Source: Phycisphaerae bacterium (GTDB taxonomy: Bacteria > Planctomycetota > Phycisphaerae > UBA1845). Taken from it: 45,586 bases of DNA. The DNA lies in NCBI GenBank assembly GCA_029260235.1, contig JAJDDP010000175.1:1-45586 (forward strand), written 5' to 3'. The notes under the pieces are model-generated. The model was not told the DNA's origin and made no database searches. It saw nothing but the letters and a program-made list of their open reading frames with translations. Shown here in pieces: positions 40,431-45,586 of this stretch; positions within the stretch are counted from its first letter, which is position 1; every line of letters begins with the position of its first letter. The translations under genes and the position numbers were made by a program.

Positions 40431-41590
40431 AGTCAATCCTCATCAACGTGGGCACCAGGCCCGAGGTGATCAAGATGGCCCCGGTCATCGACGCCTTGAA
40501 GCGGCGTGATCATGACCAGGTTCGATGCGTCCTCTGCCTGACCGGCCAACAGCGAGAATTGGCCCGCCAAATGCTCGCCGATTTTGGATTACAGCCGGAC
40601 ATCGATCTGGATGTGATGACCGCGGGACAAACGCCGATTCAAGTCGTTGCTCTCTTGCTGAATCAACTGACCCAGGTGATTGCCGACGTCCGGCCCGACA
40701 TGGTGTTGGCCCAAGGAGACACATCGACCGTGCTCGCTTCAGCCATGACGGCTGCCTATGCCAAGGTTGATTTTGGCCATGTTGAAGCCGGGCTGCGGAC
40801 GGGCGACTTTGGGCACCCCTTCCCGGAAGAGTATCATCGCCGGGTAGCAGCCGTTTCTGCAAAATGGCATTTCGCGCCGACCAGCGAAGCCCGCGCAAAC
40901 CTACTTGCCGAAGGGATCACTCCAGATGCCATTCATCTGGTGGGCAACACAGTCGTCGACGCCCTGCGCCAGATGAAGCCCATCGCCCAGCAGCGTCCCA
41001 TGCCCGAGGTTATCGATCCCATGCGACGCACGATACTGTTGACCGCCCATCGCCGCGAGAGCCACGGCACCTACCTGGAATCTTGCTTCCAAGCCATCCG
41101 AGATGCTGTCGGGCAGCGCAGGGATGTGCAGGTCATCTATCCGGTACATCCGAATCCCAACGTCCGTGGCTCAGCCGATGCGATCTTCAAGGCATGCCCG
41201 CAGATCACCACCTGCGAACCACTCTCCTACTTAGATATGATGGCATTGATGCATCGTGCGGCGCTCATCGTCACCGACAGCGGAGGCATTCAAGAGGAAG
41301 CTGCTTGCCTGGGCATTCCTACAATGGTGATTCGAGAGGCCACCGAACGGCTTGAAGGGATGGAGGATGGGCCGTTGCTTCTGGTCGGGAATAAAACGGG
41401 CCTCATTCAATACGAAATCCAACAGCTGCTCGATGACCCGAAGTACCACGCTAAGCGATCCCGGGCGACAACCGTGTTTGGCGACGGCACCGCGGCACTG
41501 AAAATTGCTGACGTTCTCTTATCAGAAGATCACGCCACAAACCCGGAGCGTCAAAGCTTGGCCGTTGGTTCGCTGGCGGTCAATGCATGA
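40427..41590 (+). CDS. wecB: UDP-N-acetylglucosamine 2-epimerase, non-hydrolysing (WecB type)
   Basis: 387 residues, normal length. It would interconvert UDP-GlcNAc and UDP-ManNAc, or act on a related uronate as in WbpI. GTRPE (9-13), D98 (QGDTST), E120 (GHVEAGLRTGD), E134 (PFPEE) and H208 (LTAHRRES) correspond to the catalytic positions of E. coli WecB, and the C-terminal VTDSGGIQEEA donor-site motif is intact. Two usually invariant positions differ: TGQQ instead of TGQH, and HRR after PEE. Last gene of the 38023-41590 unit; it ends 14 bases before the convergent DUF4340 gene. Confidence 0.92.
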   Translation: MKSILINVGTRPEVIKMAPVIDALKRRDHDQVRCVLCLTGQQRELARQMLADFGLQPDIDLDVMTAGQTPIQVVALLLNQLTQVIADVRPDMVLAQGDTSTVLASAMTAAYAKVDFGHVEAGLRTGDFGHPFPEEYHRRVAAVSAKWHFAPTSEARANLLAEGITPDAIHLVGNTVVDALRQMKPIAQQRPMPEVIDPMRRTILLTAHRRESHGTYLESCFQAIRDAVGQRRDVQVIYPVHPNPNVRGSADAIFKACPQITTCEPLSYLDMMALMHRAALIVTDSGGIQEEAACLGIPTMVIREATERLEGMEDGPLLLVGNKTGLIQYEIQQLLDDPKYHAKRSRATTVFGDGTAALKIADVLLSEDHATNPERQSLAVGSLAVNA

Positions 41591-41604
41591 CCAGCGTGTC
41601 GCGT

Positions 41605-44013
41605 CTATTGGGCCTCTAGCTCTGCCAAGTTCACCTCGAAGCGCTTTACTGTTTCGCTTGAAATCAGGAAGATTGCTCCGCTGTCGGGCAAGGCTGCGAA
41701 CATACGCTTGGCTGGATCAGCCTCGCAGACTTGGGCTGATACAGTCAGCCGCTGCTCGCTGCCATCCTCCAACCTGATGCTCAGTGAGGCGTGAGGAGAT
41801 GCCAGGCCAAATCGGCTGAGCTCGCCGCCGGCGTAGGCTACGAATTTATCGGTGGTGAGATCATTGAGTCGCAGCAAGACATCCTGAATGCGGGGCGTGC
41901 TCATGGGCAGATCAGGTTCGGGTGCGTACTTCCAGCCGCTGCCCTCCCGCACGAATTGATGGGTAAGCTGATCACTATCCGTAATCGTAAATTCGGCTAC
42001 CTGCGAAGCCTCAAAACGAAGCAGCTTGGGGTCGTGGAATTCAGCCCGCAGCAAATCCAGCAGGTTCGGTGCAACCTCATAGATGGTTGAGGCATCAGCC
42101 CGCATCGCGTAGACAAGCCCTTCATGTTCGGCGACCAGCAGCGTGTAGGTTTCATCATCCGGCTGGATTTCTTCAGTGGTGAATTGTGATGGGTCGTTCT
42201 TCGAATCCTCGTCCTCCATTGGCGCGGGATCGCTGGCTTCGTCTTTGCTCTCGTCAATGGGAATGTAGTGGGTGATCTCAGGCGGCCGGTAGGTAATCAC
42301 GCAAGTGGCATCGGGAGTATCCAGCCCGTAACCGGCCTTGTCGCTGCCATCTACAACTTTGATCGCCGTCAGGTTCAAGAGCAGATCCGTCAGTTTGTTG
42401 ACTTCATTGGCCACTACATCTGCAGACACCGGCTCGGTAAGCTGCAACCTGTTATCGACCTTTCCCAGAGCGAATGAGAATGGCCCGTCAATCACGTCGT
42501 CGGTTCGCGTGATAGCCAGTTTCTCAAACCGGGCGGGCAAGAAATCAAAGATGGTGCGGTCGCGGTAGGCAGCAAGGCTGCGGGTCAGCTTGTCGAATTC
42601 ACCAACCCGAACTTTGGCAATCTGTTGACCGTTCAGGCTCTGAACATAGGCGAGGCGTTTGCGAGCCGGATCGGTGAACGCGCCAATTACGATGCGCTCG
42701 GATTGGCCATCTTCACCGATCTTGAATTCGACGGCTGTTGCATCGGGACCGTTGAACTCCTGGGTTGCATCGGCTTGATCGCTCTTGTCTACAAAGCCCA
42801 CAGCCTTGAGCTCAGCGACTTGGTTCACCAATTCAGCGACCGCAGCTTGATCGACCGCGGTTTCAGTGGCAGCATCCGCCCACGCGCCAGCTGTCTTCTT
42901 GAATGCGACTTGCTCGCCGGCCACGCTGAGTGCGATGTGGTCGGCCGCTTTGACCTCAAAAGAGGTCACTTGCATGTTCCGCCACTGCTTCAGATCGGGC
43001 GTCATGCGACTGACCAGCGACTTGCTGATGGTGCCGACAGCTGTGTCTCTCTCAGCCCGGATGTAGACCTTGTTCGTTTCGCCGATGGGTGATACCCCAG
43101 AAATATGGAGAACGTATTCCTGTTTGACCTTGACTGGAGGCCCGGATTCATCTACCGAATCATCACCCTCCACAGTCGCCCGCACGGTCAACTCCGGCTC
43201 GCCAGCCAGACCGTACATGCCTGGGTTTTTCGGATCGACTTCGACCCAGTCTGACACGCGCAGCGTCGCCAAGGCATTAACCGCTGAATCTACCTTGGCT
43301 TTGACGGCCTCGAATTGGCCCGGCACCTCGAATTGCCAACCGTCACCGTGCGGAACAACAACGCAGGTCGATGCTTCGGCGTCCCCTTGGCGAGAAGTGA
43401 TCTCCAATCGCGTCAGATCCTTGCGATCAAACTTGACCAGCTGTCGCCCCCGGTACTCCAGGGCTTCGCCCTTGAGGATGTCGTCGGTGCCCGAGAGCAC
43501 CTCGTAAATCTCATCCGACCCGCCTAGGCGCACATAGCTGCTCTGATCACCCAGCGCCTTGCCCAGTTCGACCGTAACGGTGTTCCCTCCATCATCTTCA
43601 AGAGTCACCGTGCCCGACGGTGGCACCAAGCCTGCGCGCTCTGCCGAGACCGCACCTGCCGCGCCGACTTGATGGGACACTTTGTATCTGAGGCTGGTGA
43701 TTTTGCGAACGATGGAACCGATGTATCCTGGTTCGCCCTCGACCTTGAAAGGTGCAGTGATCAGCCAATCAGCCGACGAAGCCGTCCGCTCGCCGGGTGC
43801 TCGTTCAAAAATCCATTCGGGCTTGTCTGGAACTTGGCAGGTTACCTTGACAACCTGAGCAAGCGACAGGTTGACCAGCGATTTCTCCATCAACAACTCG
43901 GTCGGGGGCTGCGGCAAAGTCCGGTCAACAGGCTTGTCGCCGCCAGCGATCCATAGGCCACCGACCAAGCCCAGCAATACCACAGCGAGAAACAGCGTCG
44001 TCTTGGAATTCAT
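41605..44013 (-). CDS. DUF4340 domain-containing membrane-anchored protein
   Basis: 802 residues. An N-terminal helix (TLFLAVVLLGLVGGLWIAGG) anchors a long periplasmic chain. Repeated DUF4340-type units occur: IFERAPGERTASSADWLITAPF, DWVEVDPKNPGMYGLAGEPELTV, FKKTAGAWADAATETAVDQAAV and YAPEPDLPMSTPRIQDVLLRL, each a short WxI...P..... beta/alpha element. DUF4340 proteins are usually encoded next to GldG-like proteins and ABC-2 permeases, as here. The role is unknown; inferred periplasmic subunit of an ABC-2-type machine. It starts six bases after the stop of the GldG-like gene, so the two are co-transcribed. Confidence 0.8.
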   Translation of the reverse strand: MNSKTTLFLAVVLLGLVGGLWIAGGDKPVDRTLPQPPTELLMEKSLVNLSLAQVVKVTCQVPDKPEWIFERAPGERTASSADWLITAPFKVEGEPGYIGSIVRKITSLRYKVSHQVGAAGAVSAERAGLVPPSGTVTLEDDGGNTVTVELGKALGDQSSYVRLGGSDEIYEVLSGTDDILKGEALEYRGRQLVKFDRKDLTRLEITSRQGDAEASTCVVVPHGDGWQFEVPGQFEAVKAKVDSAVNALATLRVSDWVEVDPKNPGMYGLAGEPELTVRATVEGDDSVDESGPPVKVKQEYVLHISGVSPIGETNKVYIRAERDTAVGTISKSLVSRMTPDLKQWRNMQVTSFEVKAADHIALSVAGEQVAFKKTAGAWADAATETAVDQAAVAELVNQVAELKAVGFVDKSDQADATQEFNGPDATAVEFKIGEDGQSERIVIGAFTDPARKRLAYVQSLNGQQIAKVRVGEFDKLTRSLAAYRDRTIFDFLPARFEKLAITRTDDVIDGPFSFALGKVDNRLQLTEPVSADVVANEVNKLTDLLLNLTAIKVVDGSDKAGYGLDTPDATCVITYRPPEITHYIPIDESKDEASDPAPMEDEDSKNDPSQFTTEEIQPDDETYTLLVAEHEGLVYAMRADASTIYEVAPNLLDLLRAEFHDPKLLRFEASQVAEFTITDSDQLTHQFVREGSGWKYAPEPDLPMSTPRIQDVLLRLNDLTTDKFVAYAGGELSRFGLASPHASLSIRLEDGSEQRLTVSAQVCEADPAKRMFAALPDSGAIFLISSETVKRFEVNLAELEAQ

Positions 44014-44019
44014 GGTGCG

Positions 44020-45586
44020 CTACTTTCGTCGTACATACCAGACAGCCCCGCCGCACAACACAGCCAACGCCGGCCAAATGATGCGCACCAGCGCTCGATT
44101 GAAATTGAGTGCAGGCCCTTCGGTGATGGTCAACGTCGAGACATCCAGCGGTTGGCCCAGGTTCATGATCGATTCGTTGTCGTTTAGCCAGTGCAAGGAG
44201 TTGACCAGCAAGGTTAGGTTGCCGGGATTGCGAGACCGGAGCGACAACCCGGCTGAACTAAGCATAGGTTGAACGGCCAAAGCCATCTCATCAGTGCAGA
44301 AATTTCGGCCGCTGATCACCACAAGCTTGGCATCTTCATTCACCGCTGCAGCCGCCAACAGGAAAGGGCCTTCCTGGTCGCCGGGAACCTTGACTTGGTA
44401 TTCATTTCGCATCTGCTCGATGTACTTCTGAACATCGTGGACGCCCCAAAGACCTTCATGCCGATCACAGCTAGCCAGTTCGGAGATCGTGACGCCGTTG
44501 GGGACTTGCTCCACTAATCTGAGTGGAGCAGCATAGGGAAAAACGGTTCGCAATGAACTTAGCTTATCCACTAGCCGATGATCCCCGTAGCGGATCTCAG
44601 TCATCATGGGAGACGAGCCGCCCAGTCGGAACTCGCCCGCCCCGACGGCTGTTGCCTGCAGAAGCAGAACGCCGGATTGAAGTTCGATTCCCCAATTCTG
44701 CGAAAGGAAGTCTCCGTACTCGTACTCAGAAGCCATGCTTGGCGTCATTCCGGGAAACCACCCAGCCAAGAACATCGCGCGTCCGCCTTGACCTATCGCT
44801 TTGACCACGGCTTCGCGATGTTGAGGCCCAAAGGTTGGCTGTTGCTGCTGCCTCATCGGATTGGGTGCTGGCGACTCAGGCTTCATCACCACATAGATTG
44901 TGCGCGCCGGGGGTGGATCAATCTCAGGTGGATCGGTTCCCTGAGCCAAATCCCACTCCTGCACGTCGAAATTCAAGTCTTGCAAACGGGATCGAACTTG
45001 GCCGTACGCTGCCCGGGGCATTCCAGGCATCATGCCACCCACAAACAGCGGCGGGCCGCCATAGCGAACGAATACGACGGCCGTCTTCTCTGGATTGGTG
45101 AGTTGCAAGATCGCTGAAGCGATTTTCTGCTCGCCCTGGAACGAGCGATCCTTGAAAGCCACGCTGGCAGCCATCCCCCCCTGCTCCATCATCGGCCAGA
45201 CATCGTTGAACGAGAGTACCTTGGCATCTTTCGCGGTTTCGATGACGATGGGATTGGCGTCGGGGTTCAATTGCCGAATGATATCTTCCAGATCCAACCG
45301 TGGCAGATCACTCGCATCGGTCACCTGGTCGTCGAGCTTGTTGATGAAAGGTTGATACCGTTTCTCCAAGCCCAGCAATAAGGTCTTTTGATCAGGCGAG
45401 AAGTTATTGGGCTGGGCAACCACTTGTTTGCCTGCGTTCCCGATTGACTTGAGCGTGGTGCTCAATCCGGAGTACAGCCCGCGCAACGCAGAGATCCCAG
45501 CTGAGTACCGTGGGACCTCGCCAGCTAAGGCCGAATCGAGATCCTCTTGAAAGGTAGTAAGTTGCTGCTGGTTGGCATCAAGCAAC
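44020..45586 (-). CDS. GldG-like ABC-type transport auxiliary protein, C-terminal part (5' end outside window)
   Basis: About 522 residues are present; the frame is open to the right edge, so the N-terminus lies outside the window (the apparent TTG at 45585 is internal). Coiled-coil-like beginning, then FKDRSFQGEQKIASAILQLTN, the typical GldG/ABC_transp_aux segment KTAVVFVRYGGPP and a DVQEWDL Rossmann-like half, AVVKAIGQGGRAMFLAGWFPG and LVVISGRNFCTDE near the end. A last membrane helix (IIWPALAVLCGGAVWYV) ends in RRK. In GldG systems this protein partners with an ABC-2 permease and an ATPase; those genes would lie upstream, beyond base 45586. Confidence 0.82.
   Translation of the reverse strand, partial: LLDANQQQLTTFQEDLDSALAGEVPRYSAGISALRGLYSGLSTTLKSIGNAGKQVVAQPNNFSPDQKTLLLGLEKRYQPFINKLDDQVTDASDLPRLDLEDIIRQLNPDANPIVIETAKDAKVLSFNDVWPMMEQGGMAASVAFKDRSFQGEQKIASAILQLTNPEKTAVVFVRYGGPPLFVGGMMPGMPRAAYGQVRSRLQDLNFDVQEWDLAQGTDPPEIDPPPARTIYVVMKPESPAPNPMRQQQQPTFGPQHREAVVKAIGQGGRAMFLAGWFPGMTPSMASEYEYGDFLSQNWGIELQSGVLLLQATAVGAGEFRLGGSSPMMTEIRYGDHRLVDKLSSLRTVFPYAAPLRLVEQVPNGVTISELASCDRHEGLWGVHDVQKYIEQMRNEYQVKVPGDQEGPFLLAAAAVNEDAKLVVISGRNFCTDEMALAVQPMLSSAGLSLRSRNPGNLTLLVNSLHWLNDNESIMNLGQPLDVSTLTITEGPALNFNRALVRIIWPALAVLCGGAVWYVRRK

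Noticed and set aside
1..45586. Genomic island or prophage
   Set aside because: No integrase, transposase, phage gene, complete tRNA or flanking direct repeats were seen; core genes (murJ, recJ) are interspersed.

Overview
The window looks like a piece of a Planctomycetota chromosome, most likely of the Phycisphaerae type. This is inferred from the CxxCGYxLxG...CxECG zinc ribbons at the ends of small membrane proteins, a C-terminal dockerin-like pair built on STGDAS.IKPNFG, very large secreted multidomain proteins and many TTG/GTG starts. No rRNA, complete tRNA, CRISPR array, integrase or transposase was seen.

Layout. 1-1240: the end of a TPR protein and a small zinc-ribbon membrane protein. 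1.4-6.9 kb: a divergent pair made of a secreted subtilisin-family (S8) protease and a secreted protein with a Kazal inhibitor-like domain. Both carry ASH-type beta domains and the same unusual C-terminal tail (CGAG..GM.P.L..G.C, then arginines). 7.0-10.3 kb: an S9 prolyl-oligopeptidase-type peptidase and a membrane-anchored endonuclease/exonuclease/phosphatase. 10.3-13.4 kb: a rearranged-looking stretch in which a hypothetical gene begins with scrambled fragments of murJ, followed by a hypothetical lipoprotein, a zinc-ribbon remnant and murJ itself (lipid II flippase, apparently leaderless). 13.5-18.0 kb: a LolA-like periplasmic protein, a cytidylate-kinase-like protein, a SorAB-type sulfite dehydrogenase pair and a HAD hydrolase. 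18.1-21.5 kb: a compact sugar ABC-importer operon (small protein, binding protein, two permeases, no ATPase). 21.5-27.1 kb: a giant alpha-2-macroglobulin with an intact CTEQ thioester motif. 27.5-30.9 kb: two lipoproteins, then an overlapping YbjQ / YbjQ-like / zinc-ribbon PrsW-type protease operon. 30.9-36.7 kb (minus strand): S46 dipeptidyl-peptidase, recJ and an M43 metalloprotease with dockerin-like repeats. 36.9-41.6 kb: surface-polysaccharide genes (methyltransferase; toroid-methyltransferase fusion; GT2; WecB-type epimerase). 41.6-45.6 kb (minus strand): a DUF4340 protein and a GldG-like protein, the accessory part of an ABC-2 system running off the window.

The recurring theme is envelope biology and extracellular proteolysis: four exported peptidases (S8, S9, S46, M43), one intramembrane protease (PrsW-like) and two proteins of inhibitor families (Kazal, alpha-2-macroglobulin). 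The most promising undescribed element is the S8/Kazal pair with its shared cysteine-containing tail, which resembles MYXO-CTERM sorting signals in design but not in sequence. A PrsW-like intramembrane protease 25 kb away is a speculative candidate processing enzyme. All functions are read from sequence motifs only; no database search was possible.
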